Origin: Desmodus rotundus
Taxonomy: Eukaryota > Chordata > Mammalia > Chiroptera > Phyllostomidae
Length of the DNA: 64,000 nt
Assembly: GCF_022682495.2 (NCBI RefSeq)
Contig: NC_071398.1
Location: 11,972,934 to 12,036,933 of the forward strand
Direction of reading: 5' to 3'
Positions 1 through 11,257 of the stretch are shown in pieces. The position numbers and the translations under genes were made by a program. The stretch's first letter is position 1, and the number at the start of each line of letters is the position of its first letter. The notes under the pieces are model-generated. The model ran no database searches. It was not told the origin of the DNA and saw nothing but the letters and a program-made list of their open reading frames with translations.

Positions 1-89
1 GAGTTCTGGAAGGCAAACCCCAGAGCAGTGTAAATTCAGAAAAGCAGAGATTACAGGAAAAGTAAAAGGAACAGCTGTGTTCCACATGT

Positions 90-270
90 TTTATTTCTTT
101 TAATCTTTATAATATAACCAAGTCAAGAGGTATTTCCAAATGCAAAATCTCAGCTAAAGATTTTATATAGACTTGCTCATGGTCATACCTAAAGTATTTT
201 TGCAGAGATAGGATTTAAACCTAGTTCTATTGACCTGACGTACAACTTTTAATCCACTATTATCTTTCAC
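90..270 (+). repeat. MIR SINE fragment, diverged
   Basis: The piece shows the MIR right-half pattern: 'ggtcatacctaaag', then 'aggatttaaacctagttct', matching the usual MIR run of 'ggtcacacagctag' and 'ggattcgaacccag'. It is ancient and inactive. Ends are approximate. Confidence 0.55.
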
Positions 271-1364
271 CTTCTAGAAAAAGGTTTTATTTTTTCCCCA
301 AGGCGTACTTGCATTTGAAATGTGTGACTGGAGGCACATATATGATGATTGCATGTAATGCTAGTCTTTCTATTCCCATTTTCCTACCTGCAATTCTTGA
401 CAGAGATTTGTGACTCTCCCTCTTTGGAAGAGAATAGGTATGGATGTTTAAAAAACAAAAAAACCCTTAAAAATGTTAAAATCGAAGGCAAATGAACCAT
501 TAAAGTGTTCAAATAGAAGTCAGATGAAGCTCCTTGTGATTCACTTGGAGTTTTGGTTTAAGATTTTTCAATTTCTGGACAAGTCCACACCTGTCCACAG
601 ATTCCGCTTCCTCTCCTTTAATAATTCAGCTGCTGACAGTTGGTGCTTTGCTTCTGCTTCATTAATCTGTTCCTGGGAAGTAGTATTTTCTCAGAAATTT
701 TGGTGACATTTTCATTTCTCATCTTTAAAGGATCCCTCTCCACCTCTTCCAGAGGTCTTACATCTCCACCGTCTCAGACAGATGGACCCTCATTCTTATT
801 CAACCTGGCAGTGTTCAAAGTCAGGCGCTCATTTTTTCCCCCTTTGATTTAACACTGCTCATTTACATCTTTGCCCATTAGATGAAAGTACCAGTCTCTT
901 TTCTCTTCCTTTTGTCTCTAAATCACAACTCACTGAGTTTGCATCCGTAGAGATATTTTGGGTTTTTCTAAGGATGTGAGGAGGTCTGTTCATTGTCGAT
1001 GAAAATTAATCAAAAGAAAGTAGAATTACTGTAGCATGTTGACTCTCCAAAAAACATTTGCGGTGAGGAACGATCGTGCTGTGTTTAAAATGTATATCTA
1101 TTTTTTTTTCAGTTTCAAAGGACAAACTATTTAAAGATTTATGGTCTTTTCTGCTGTTTCTTCTTGTGTAATTCTGGGCTTCTTTTTTGGATTCCAAGGC
1201 ATTCAAATAAGTAAGCTTCTTTGTTTTTCTTCCAAACATACTATTACCCATATTGACTTATATTTATATAATCAGATATTATAACAAGGGCTGATGTGTT
1301 TTTTCATGAGTCAGTATATTGGAAACTACCATGTTTCAGAAATGAAAGGACGAGCTTGGAGCAA
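271..1364. other. Unassigned AT-rich stretch
   Basis: Several short open frames are present on both strands, none with a recognisable domain, splice context or codon pattern. I see no repeat I can name. Confidence 0.4.
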
Positions 1365-1495
1365 AAAAAGATTTTGAGCGAGGCTTTGGCTCTTACTGAT
1401 TATGTAACATTGGGTCCTTAGCTTAATCTTTCTAAGATCGTAGCATTTTCTTTCCTCATCTCTAAAATGGTACAATTGTCAGTGCCAATCTAATA
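1365..1495 (-). repeat. MIR SINE fragment, reversed
   Basis: The segment runs from 'ggctcttactgattatgtaa' through 'ctcatctctaaaatggtaca', which is the reversed MIR core ('cctcatctgtaaaatggg'). Diverged, with no visible target duplication. Confidence 0.6.
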
Positions 1496-4030
1496 CGTGA
1501 GTCTTACTCCTAGGCCCTGGTCTTGAACACGTTAGGTCAACAGAATGGCTAAGTGTTCAGTGAGACCTTTTCCCCTTGACTGGGTCGGAATTCCCGTGTT
1601 CCAGTGCCTGCATGAACTCAGGTGTTACCGTCAGTTCTCAGCTTTCCACAAATATCTCTTTGTCAGACCTCCCTGTGATTCAGCATATGCAAATAAACCT
1701 GCCCCCTCCCGGCCTAGGACCCCCAGCAAGCTCTCAGGCAGAATTCTAACCTTTCTCAGTTCCCTTTTCTATGAACACAGGTTCCGGGTACTGGAGCAGC
1801 TCAGAATGCTGGGCTCAGTCTTCTCAGCTTGCTGATTCCCTGCCCCAGCTTTCTCCCCCGATCTCTATCACACGCCCGTAAGGCCTGCAAAAATGGTGAA
1901 CTCGTTTGACCTGCTTTCTCTCAAACTCCACAGTTATGTCCTACTTACTGTTTATTGTCTGAATTTTTTTTCAAATTATGTATTTTTCCAGGTGTACGGT
2001 TTCTTCCACTGCCATGGCTAACCTTTAAATACTCACGCTGCTCTGGCTGGAAGCAGAGGACTATATGCTTTTCCTGAAGCTAAATGAAACCAGTTTTTAT
2101 CCACAGTTTTTGGAATTCTTGGAAATATTTGGCGAGCAGGCTCCCAAGAGAAGTCTGGGTTTTATGTCAATATGCGTTGGTAGGAGCACAAAGTCATTGT
2201 AATTGGATTAAATAATCCATATTATGTACTGCATGCTTACAAACCAAAGCCTTGGTTATCCCTGTTAACCACAGGTACCTGCTAGTCACGGGAATACTAT
2301 GGTAGGGCATTATCATTAACTAAGAGGACATCTGTGACCAAAGTTCAAACAAGTGCCTATGATTTCAATCAGCCAAATAAGACCTATGTCTGCAAAACCA
2401 TATCTGATCCTTTCTGGATATTGGACTAAGTGTATAGTCCTCAACATTATCATGGTTATGTTTGTCTAAGCCATTGGGCAGAGATAATTTTGAGGAGTCA
2501 TGGGACAGTGACTTTGGATGGGGAGAGGCACTATATGGGGCAGACACTGATATTTCCCATGAGTTTGATCTAGCTGAGCAACATAAGAAAGCATTCGACG
2601 GGGGAGGGTTTGTGTTGAGGCTGAGCACACGCTGTTGCTGCCGCGGAGTTTAGCATCTCCTGTGACAGCCAACGTGCATCAGCAATGCACGTCAAGTTAC
2701 ATAGCCGTGTTCTCTTTGTTGGAGGAATAAAATAACTGTAGATTCCTATAATTTTTAATCTCCTGAGGGCAGATGTTTCTGATGGGCAGGCATTCGTGTT
2801 TCTTCCATCAGAAACGTTTAAACATACAAACGAACGCCTGTGGACTGCGGCTTCTGCAGCAGTCTCTCGTGTTTCAGAAGAGCAGGAGATAGCTCGCTGT
2901 GGCTGGAGCCCTCTCACATCGCACACCAGTGAAATTACGTTTGTGAATCTGAGGAGCTGCAAAACCACCCCTGGGACGGAGGGAAATGTGAGCGTAAGAC
3001 TGAGAAGCCATGATTCCCTATTCATCTTCCCTCCTACTACACAGCCTCTGTCATCTGGGAGAGGAGAAAAGGATTTGCACCCTGCCAGTCACAGGCTGTG
3101 AATGTGACCTAGATAATTCTTGAAGAATTTAAGTTGAAACACTTCCTTTAATGTCTACTGAAAGAAAAGCTAAGGCTTCACTCCTTAGAATTAAATTGAG
3201 TTAAAACAAGTGTATCAAAAGGGCTAGATTTAGATGAAAAAAAAAAAAACCAATAAAACCTGGACTTCCAGGTAGGCTGTCTAAATATATCTGGTGATTC
3301 TTTAAAGTAGTCTTATCATATTTAAATCACTAGAAATGTGTGTGTATATATTGGTTTAGATAATAATCAAAAATTATTCTCATTTATAGGAATAAGCAAC
3401 TCCTCCGTGGGAATAAGAAAAGCTTGACATTGAGGAAATACCTCCTTTGGGAATATAATGCTGTAAATAATTATCTTACTGAAAAATAATATTTTATTCT
3501 TAAGTGGAGTTTCCCTTTGCAACTAATCCCAAGATGACAAATTATGAAATACATCTTAATACTCTTAGCTTCCTGTTTTAGTTAGAACAAAGCAGAGGAT
3601 GGGCCGGACAATCACCTGGCTTGAGGACCAGCTTTTTTATCGACGACCAACAATATTTCTGTGAATGATTAACCAATGGTATGGAAACGGTATCAGAGGA
3701 GAGAAAGCTGAAGACACTTGAGCTGTTCAGCACATAGAAGTGAAGTCTCCAAGTTGACATTCCCGGTGAGAAAGGAACATTGGGCATCATGTGACTGGCT
3801 CCTCAGGAGAGCAAATTTAAAAGGAGGAGGCGGAGTTTGGTTTGCTATTAAAAAACAAAAAAAGTAAGAACTGTCCCGTAGTTTAACTTGCTGGCCTTGT
3901 TTCAATGGTGTGGTTTCCTGACTGAAGGGAATGAGAGAAATGCTGTTTCTTCTTTGGCGATAGTCTATGCTGTGTGACGTGAAAAGTTTCCTCTAGCAGC
4001 ATGCCTCTAAAAATTCTAATATCATAAGAT
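1496..4030. other. Unassigned stretch, no gene recognised
   Basis: Mixed base composition with a slightly GC-richer patch near 1540-1860 and 2600-3080. The longest open frames here (about 100-150 codons, overlapping on opposite strands at 2570-3101) have no recognisable domain. An A-rich run lies at 3236-3250. Confidence 0.4.
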
Positions 4031-4034
4031 TTCA

Positions 4035-4205
4035 ATTAATTTGTTCATTCACCCATGAATCCATTCACACGTAATTTTGAGAATCGACTTCATTTGCCTA
4101 ATTGTGTTAGTTACTAATGATCAGAATTTGCAAAGATACACAGTGTCCTCGCCCCCTCAGAGCTTCAAGAATTGCAGGGAAGATGAGAAGTAACCAGTGT
4201 CAATA
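4035..4205 (+). repeat. Possible L2/L3-like LINE fragment
   Basis: The 'ttgttcattcacccatgaat' start, followed about 100 bases later by 'cctcgccccctcagagcttc', resembles old CR1-clade LINE 3' segments common in mammals ('ccctgccctcaaggagctta'). It is too diverged for a firm family name. Confidence 0.35.
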
Positions 4206-4689
4206 CCACGGGTAAGAGCTGTGACTGAAGAAGGAGAGGAGGTGTGGAAGCTGAAAGCAAGGACTTTTCAGTCCTGATATTCTTCACAGGAGTATGGAGC
4301 ATTCAGGGACCACCAAGGGCATTTCGCGTCCTCAAGATGCTTAGGTCCAACATCCTGGGACCCAAGTACAGTTTGTACCATCGGAGAATCAAGAAGTCAA
4401 GGTCATGTTTCCAGAGCAGGAAGAGGCCAGACAAAAGCCCATTTTCACTGAGACCTCTACCATTCCATTAATTTCTTTGCACATTACTCCAGGGTACTAT
4501 AATTCATTTTTACAAATAAATGACATAATATTCAATGTTATACTCCTTAGTAAATTCCTGTGAAACAAGTTGACCTTGGATAATGAAAAGATGGAAGTTT
4601 AGGATTAGCTGTGCAAGTGTTTTCTGGGATGTTAATTGACTTGACATTTGAGATTTACCCGACGAATATTACGTACCTAGGGCTGGTAT

Positions 4690-4911
4690 CAGCAGTTTAG
4701 GCGTTTCCCATGGGGTGATTGCTGGGGGGAGATGAGTGGAGGGAGGTGGAAGAGGGTAAAGGGGGTATAAGTGGTGATGGACAAAGACTTGGCCTGGGGT
4801 GTTGAACACACAGTAGTGTACCGATGATGTGTTGTGGAATTGTACCCCTGAAATCTGTATATTTTTGTTAACCAGAGTCACCCCAACAAATTTAAAAAAA
4901 ACTAAAAAATT
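4690..4911 (+). mobile_element. L1 3'-end fragment
   Basis: The segment has the mammalian L1 3' UTR pattern seen repeatedly in this window: a G-rich 'gtggaagagggtaaaggg' block, 'gaacacacagtagtgtaccg', 'attgtacccctgaaatctgt' and 'gtcaccccaacaaattt' leading into an A-rich tail. It is 5'-truncated and non-coding. Confidence 0.8.
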
Positions 4912-5414
4912 AAAACTTTGGTGTTTCCCTAACAAAGGATGAGGAAAGTTCATTCAGCCTTTCTGCAACTATTTTCCTAGAAAAGAAAAAGAAAAAGGCA
5001 TGCAATATGATAGATTACTTATTTCCAGGTCATGGTATATAATATATCAAGGCTTTTGCTCCAAATAGCAGCACAAAGTAGCAAAATAGAATGACTGTAG
5101 GTATCTGTGTTCTGTGTACATTCCTTATAAATGCTGCTTCTTATTCATGCTGACTCTTATTTTGAAAAAGAGCTATTCTGCACACTTTCATAAAATGTGG
5201 CCCCCGAAGTCTACATAAATACACCATAAATAGCATGGGACTTCTACGCTCCCAGTGTCGAAGGTTACAGGCACGTGAGATCAGGGTGGGGGCTGAGAGA
5301 GTTTATTTCAGGACTGGCGACTAGACAGCTGGCGCGAGGAAAATTCAACCCATGCACGGTGCATGCATCCCTCCCTGATGTTAGGTTAGGCCAGGTTTGC
5401 AACTCAAGCCCAGA

Positions 5415-7490
5415 GTTACACTGTATTCATTGCTGTAGCTTTGCTGTAAGTTTTGAAAGAGGAGTTTGAGTCCTCCAAGTTTACTGTTCTTTTTCAAGAC
5501 AGATTTGAACATTCAGACCACTTGTCTTGCCATATGAATTTTAGGACATGTTTGTCACTTAATGACAAAGAGCCAGATGGGAGTTTGATACTGATTTCAT
5601 TGAATCTGCAGGTCAATCTTCGTTATGTCTCCATCTTCGAAATACTAGACTTCCAATCTGTGAAAATGGAATATAGTTCTATTTATTTAAAGCATCTTTA
5701 ATTTCTCAACAATGTTTTGTAGTTTTCAGCACTTCTTTATTAGTTTCATTCCTAAATATTCATTCTTTCACCTTTAATTAGGATGTTAGCTCTCCTTTTT
5801 CCCTACGTGCCTTTCATCACATTAAAAGTTTCCTTTTATTATTTGCTTATTGATTATTTTTATCATGAATGGATGTTGGATTTTGATATACTTTGTTCCA
5901 CTTCTATTGAGATGATCGTTCAGTTTCTGTTGATGTTGCATATTATATTACTTGATTATTAGATATTAAATCAACCTTGCATTCCTGGGATAAATCCCTC
6001 TTGGCCATGGTGTATAATACTTTTTTATACACTGTACTATTGACTTTTAAATTATTTTGTTGAGATGTTTTACATCTATTTTCATACAGGGTGTTTGTTT
6101 GTTGTTTACTTGTGCAGTTTTTGCCTGGGTTGGGGATTGGGTTAGTCTGTCTTCAAAGAATGAATTACAAATTATATCATTTATAAGTTAGAATTCACCA
6201 ATGAAGCCATCTTCTCTGGAACTTTCCTCTGTGGGGAGTTTTTAAATCACTAATATCTTTAACTTTTATATGTCTATGTAGAATTTATGATTCTTCTTCA
6301 GTCAATTTAGGTAGTTTGTGCCCCCCTAGAAATTTTTCCATCCCACACAATTTATAATTGCTTCATAATATTACCTTATAAATGCTTTATATATCTAAGA
6401 TCAGTAGGTATATCCTCTCTTTTCTGATATTAGTAATTTTAGCCTTTTATTTACTTTTTCCTTTCTCAGTTGAGGCCAAGGTTCATCCATTTTGTTTATA
6501 TTTTCAAAGGAATAACTTTTGATATCACTTGATTAATTGATTTTTATTAATTTTTTTGGTTGATTTCCAAAATCCTTTCATATTTTTTTTTGCTGTGACA
6601 TTTATTTTCGCTTTCTTATATTTGCTTTATGTTTACTTTGCTCTCATTTTTCCAGATTGTTAATGTGGACATTGAAGTTACCATTTTGACTTTAAATATG
6701 TGTTAGAGTATATGTTTCCCTTTAAATATTATTTTGCTTGCATTCCATAAGAATTGGTATGCAGTATCTACATGTTTATTCATCTCAAAGTATTTTCTGA
6801 TGTTCCCTATGTTTTCTTATTTGACCAATTGGTTCTTCAGGAGTACGTTGTTAATTGCTGTATCACATACATGGATAAATAGATAGATGTAATTACTACT
6901 TTGTATAATCTTTTGTCTTTTCTAAGAGAGCAAAGAATAAAAGCAAGCAAGTATTTGTAAAAATGTATTATATTAACTTTTTTATTTACCATTTCTGGTG
7001 TCCTTAAGTTTTTAAATGTAAAGCTGAGTTTTCACTTGATCTCATTTCCTTATCCCAATACATCTTTTCCCCACCTTCCTCCTTTATGCTTTTACTCTTC
7101 AATATATTACAGTTCTATGAGTGATGTCCATACGTACATTGTCCATAGCAATTATTACATAATTGATTTGAGAACCAAGGAAATGAAATATATAACTATA
7201 CTGTCTTTTATAATTATCTGCATAATTACCCTACCAGAGTTCTTTTCTAAATGTTGACTTGAACTGTTGTCTGATATCACTTCTTTTTTCAGTCTGAACA
7301 TCTTTCTTTGGTATTTCTTGTAAGCCAGATCTTCTAGTTACTAATTCTCTCAGGTTCTCTTTATCTGGGAATGTGTTGTTTTGATTTTCCTCTTAAAAGA
7401 TAGATTTGTTGGAAATGAGAATCTTGGTTGTCATTTTTTCAACACTTTGAAAAATATGTTATTCTAATGTCTGACATAGTATTTAGAGAT
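5415..7490 (-). mobile_element. Ancient L1 ORF2 segment, reversed and decayed
   Basis: Read on the minus strand this is the LINE-1 ORF2 region. Diagnostic plus-strand phrases are 'gagtcctccaagtttactgt', 'ttgaatctgcaggtcaatct', 'ccttgcattcctgggataaa' (reverse-transcriptase region), 'tttcaaaggaataacttttg' and 'tttcttgtaagccagatctt'. Stops and indels are frequent, so no protein can be made. The order of phrases is collinear with reversed L1. The 3' end and the young L1 UTR are absent, so it is an old L1M-type copy, not part of the recent insertions elsewhere in the window. Confidence 0.8.
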
Positions 7491-9238
7491 TTTCTAAATG
7501 TCTCAAGCCAAAGAAGAGAAAGAGAGGGAAAAGGAGAGAGAAAAGACTCTCCAAGTATTTTCAAACTAGCTCTGGGCTGAGGCACCGTCAGGGCTCATGC
7601 TTATTCAGGCCTTTTCACACCTCGGACTTAGCCTTCACTTAAAGCTTGCACTTCATCCGAAAATCAGCTGAAGATTTAATCTTAAACTCTTCTCCAGTCA
7701 CTTAAGAACATGCTTCCTGCCCTGGGCATGCATATAGACTTCTAGACACCCCATATATGTAGGAGCCTCTCAAAGCCTTTTTTCTCCAAAGCATCTCACG
7801 CTCCATCTTTTCCAGCCAGGCTTTCAGCATGTCTGTCATCGGCCCCAACTGATATCTTTTTGTCCTGAGTGGCAACAGCGTGTTCATTCGCTTTTCCATG
7901 TTTTTGAGGGATGCCCACCATGTAGCCACGTTCGGCCTGAAGGGAATTCTGGGCTAGGGGAAACAAAGGCATGCCCTTTGCCTCAGTCCTTAAGGGAGGC
8001 CCGGACATGTCAAACCAGAACACCTTGATGTGGAAGTCAGCTCCACTGCCTCCAGAATCAGGGCTGCCTGGAAAGCAAGCATCTCCGAGACAGCCACGGA
8101 AGCAGGGAGCTGGTGGGATAGGGGCACGACAAAACGCCGCAAAGCTCTCCTCCCCTGCTTCAGTCACTTTACTTTGAACTCAGTATTTTCTCACTTGTGG
8201 TAAACTTTTGACTATTGCCCAGGTTTTTCCAAATGTGATTCTGAGAGTTTCACCTGTTTTTCTTCCCTGTGGAGGGATGAGCCCTGGGAGTCCCCTTCTG
8301 CGCCCTTTTTACTCAGAGATTGTCTTAAACTCCTTTGGGCCAGTGAGGCTCCTGCCCTTTGTTAATGGACATGTGCGTGGTGTGGACACTGCTTCACCGA
8401 GTCCTCTGACTGTTCCTACGTGGGGACGGCCTAGTGCGTGCTACAGCCTCCCCACCCCTGATCGCGTGCCCCTCGCAGGGCCTTCTGGACCATGTCCCCA
8501 AATCTCTGTCTTACCCTTCTGACATCTCTAGTGTTTGGCTGGTTGTTCCGAGTACCATGAAGCTCCCAACACATGTGCACTGGACTCTGCCAAGGTCCCC
8601 TTTGTGTTTTACCATTCCCCTCAGGCATGCGGTTCTCCATGGTCTCTCCCAGATTTAGTCAGTCAGCCCCTCTGGGGAAAAACACACCTGTCCACCCTCA
8701 AAGCCTGCCTCTCCCCCTGGGGACAGCCCCTGCATCGCGGCTGCACCAGAGCTGTGGGCAGAGGCCTCTGTCCCACAGCATCCCTGCCCTGTGAGCCAAA
8801 GCTGAGCCATGATGACATTCCTCGTTCTTCTCGGCTCGCCCTCCCCAGCATGCCAGGGTGAGTGCGAACAGAGCCCCATCTTTGCTGACCGCCACACCGG
8901 CACTAGAGAAACTCAGTGGAAGCTGGTGGAATTAATATTTGTAAATGCAGTGGGTTGCTTCACGAATCAGATAATGATCTACCACAATGACAGGCCTGTT
9001 GAGACTTCATTAATATGGAATAATATTATGTGTCTATTTATGTATCTATCTACCATCTACCTGTATAGCAACAGATTTATCAACACCTATATATCTTAAC
9101 TCAGATTTTTTTTTAACGTGGAAAAATCCTGTAAAGTAAATAATGTTTCTTCTAATCTTTGTATCTCCATTGAAATCTATAATGAAATCATCACTGTGAC
9201 TATCCACTACTTGCTTTTCCTCCAGCAGATAAACTATT
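7491..9238. other. Unassigned, partly GC-richer stretch next to the reversed L1
   Basis: It begins with a purine run (7505-7550). The block 7780-8180 has the wording of an old interspersed repeat and could be further 5' sequence of the adjacent reversed L1, but I cannot name it. At 8280-8900 the GC content rises and open frames pile up on both strands; none has a recognisable domain. Confidence 0.35.
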
Positions 9239-9249
9239 TTGTGTGTGTG

Positions 9250-9280
<31 letters not shown>
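9239..9280. repeat. (GT)n-(GA)n compound microsatellite
   Basis: About 12 GT units pass directly into GA units. The open frames crossing it are artefacts of the repeat. Confidence 0.95.
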
Positions 9281-9281
<1 letters not shown>

Positions 9282-10935
9282 ATCCAATTGTTCTGTTACA
9301 TTTGCAATTCTATATTTTATCACCTACTCACCAGAAAATCTCACCTAGGTCTCATATTTTTTTCTGTCATGTAAAGCACAGTCTTATAATTTCACAATCT
9401 CAATATTTTTATTATGATTCAGTTTGCTCCCCTTTTCATCCCATCCCAGGAGAGCACAGCTCCTCAAACAGTAACACGAGCATCTCCATCATTACTACTC
9501 TAGTCACTCAAAGAGGTGCGATCACCCACTGAGGCCATGGCATAGGAGACCTTCTGGATTCAAAGTTCAGAGCCAATTAGATTTCTAAACTGGGAATCAA
9601 GAAGAAAGAACATCAGCTTCACACAAGAAGGACCATTACCTATGGAAACACACCTGACTGAAAGTCGGCCTGTATGGATTCTGATTGTAATCCTAGCAAC
9701 TGACACCTGGTGACCATGTGCAAATCCCTCTGTCTCCAAAGCAAATGACATTGGGCCAGCCGCCAGAGAAGTCACTGTTTGACTCCTTCATTCCTTCATG
9801 CTTGAGGACAGATGACCTTAAAGATCCTTTGCCCATATCCTGATATTCAAATCCCTAATAACCCCAAATGAAAAACGCTGATACTATTTTCTTACATTCA
9901 TTGTGTGCAGATGTGTTTCAAGATTCAAATAAGATGATGAATATAAAATTACTCTACGTGCCATAAAACCAGGCTTTGCTTCTCTGATTCTAAATTGACA
10001 GCAAAAATAATTGTCAGAAGAACAAATAAAGGTATTGTGATTCTCTGTGTTTATGGATTGTGTGGCAGGTGAAGATTTCCACGGTAACACAGTGAAGTGT
10101 GAACTGCACAACACTCCCTGCCTCCTGCCGAGTGGGCGCGGGAAGCGGGCCGAGCCCCCCCAGCCCGTTTGTGCACCCAGGCTTGGCTGACGCCTGCAGG
10201 ACTTCCCACCCACACGGTAGGCGACGGCCTGGGGTCAAACATGCCCAGGGCCGGGGTTCTTTGTCAGGGTAGGCTGCTGTACCGCCTCCTGGAACAGCTG
10301 GGGCATGTTTTCCCAGAGTCCACAATAGCACCTAAAGAGCTGTCTTGCGGTGATTTAGAGATTTTAAATTCATTTTTATGTTTAATTCATCATACAACTC
10401 TGTTCTGACATTTTAATATGCATGTTTTTTTTTCCTTTAAATTTTGCAAGTTGCATTTCCCATTTTGGCATATCCTTGAAGGATTGCAAGGACAAAACCA
10501 GCGTTTGGATTTTGTTCATAGGAGAGGAAGGCCGCAGAGACAGCAAAGTGGAAGCAGGGACAGAGGACCGGTGATGGGGCACTGACAACCCATGAGGGAA
10601 GGGACAGGAGGAGCGCACTGGGATACAAAACTTTTTTTACATGGCAAAACCGAATGTGAAATTCCAGATGCTTTAAGTCATCGCATGCCTGCATATACTG
10701 AGATAAAAAGTAACTGAATTCCTGACTAACTTTAGCTTCAATTAGTAGGGACTTATTAGTCTTAATAAAACTAGAAGTTGCAAGGAGAATCTCCAGAGCT
10801 GGGGTAGGCGTTGGATGGTGCCATCCAGAGCCCGAACTCCTCCGATCTCTCTCTTCCATCATCTCCAGGGGGATGGCTTCACATCTTTCTGACTCTCACG
10901 CACCTCACAGTTCCTGGATGTTGCTAATGAGGGTT
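9281..10935. other. Unassigned stretch with a short CpG-rich patch
   Basis: No gene or named repeat is visible, apart from the CpG-rich patch listed separately at 10115-10290. Confidence 0.4.
10115..10290. other. Short CpG-rich patch
   Basis: Around ten CpG dinucleotides cluster in under 200 bases ('gagtgggcgcgggaagcggg', 'gtaggcgacggcc') inside AT-rich surroundings. It is shorter than a conventional CpG island. It could be an orphan regulatory patch or a remnant of a GC-rich insertion; no promoter motif is clear. Confidence 0.4.
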
Positions 10936-10996
10936 GCAACACTCACTGCTCAAAGCTAATACATTGCAGCACTCACTGCTGAATGTATTAGCTTTG
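10936..10996. repeat. Interleaved direct and inverted repeat (hairpin)
   Basis: Two 15-base direct copies, 'gcaacactcactgct' (10936-10950) and 'gcagcactcactgct' (10966-10980), differ at one base. Between them lies 'caaagctaatacatt' (10951-10965). Its exact reverse complement follows at 10982-10996. The RNA or single strand would fold into a 15-bp perfect stem. Confidence 0.9.
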
Positions 10997-11194
10997 AACA
11001 GCCGGAGGGAGGGGGTCCAGCAAAGCGCCAACAGAAATTTATGCTAGAAAAAGGTTATATTTTTAATGTCAGAAGAGAAATCCTCCCTAGCTAATTTGTC
11101 CTTATTTTTTATTAGTTAGAACATGGTACAATAAGTGTCCTAAGACCAAATTGTTCAAAAGAATATTATTTCTGAAAAATCATACAGATTAATG

Positions 11195-11257
11195 GTCCTT
11201 TTCCGGGGTTCACCAAGTGACTCTGATGCCCTCTAGAGGTGGAGAACCACTAATATA
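11195..11257. mobile_element. hAT-Charlie terminal fragment (MER-type)
   Basis: The phrase 'caccaagtgactctgatgcc' followed by 'gtggagaaccactaata' matches the typical terminal wording of old mammalian hAT elements of the MER5/MER20/MER58 type. Short and non-coding. Confidence 0.45.

Noticed and set aside
2570..3101. Overlapping 151- and 101-codon frames on opposite strands
   Set aside because: No domain, no splice or start context; the overlap on both strands shows only a stop-poor, slightly GC-richer patch.
7796..8177. 123-codon minus-strand frame and overlapping plus-strand frame
   Set aside because: Probably inside an old repeat next to the reversed L1; no recognisable domain.
10951..10996. 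MicroRNA precursor hairpin
   Set aside because: The stem is perfect but short (15 bp), the loop region is dominated by a direct repeat, and no known microRNA seed was recognised. Better explained by a template switch.
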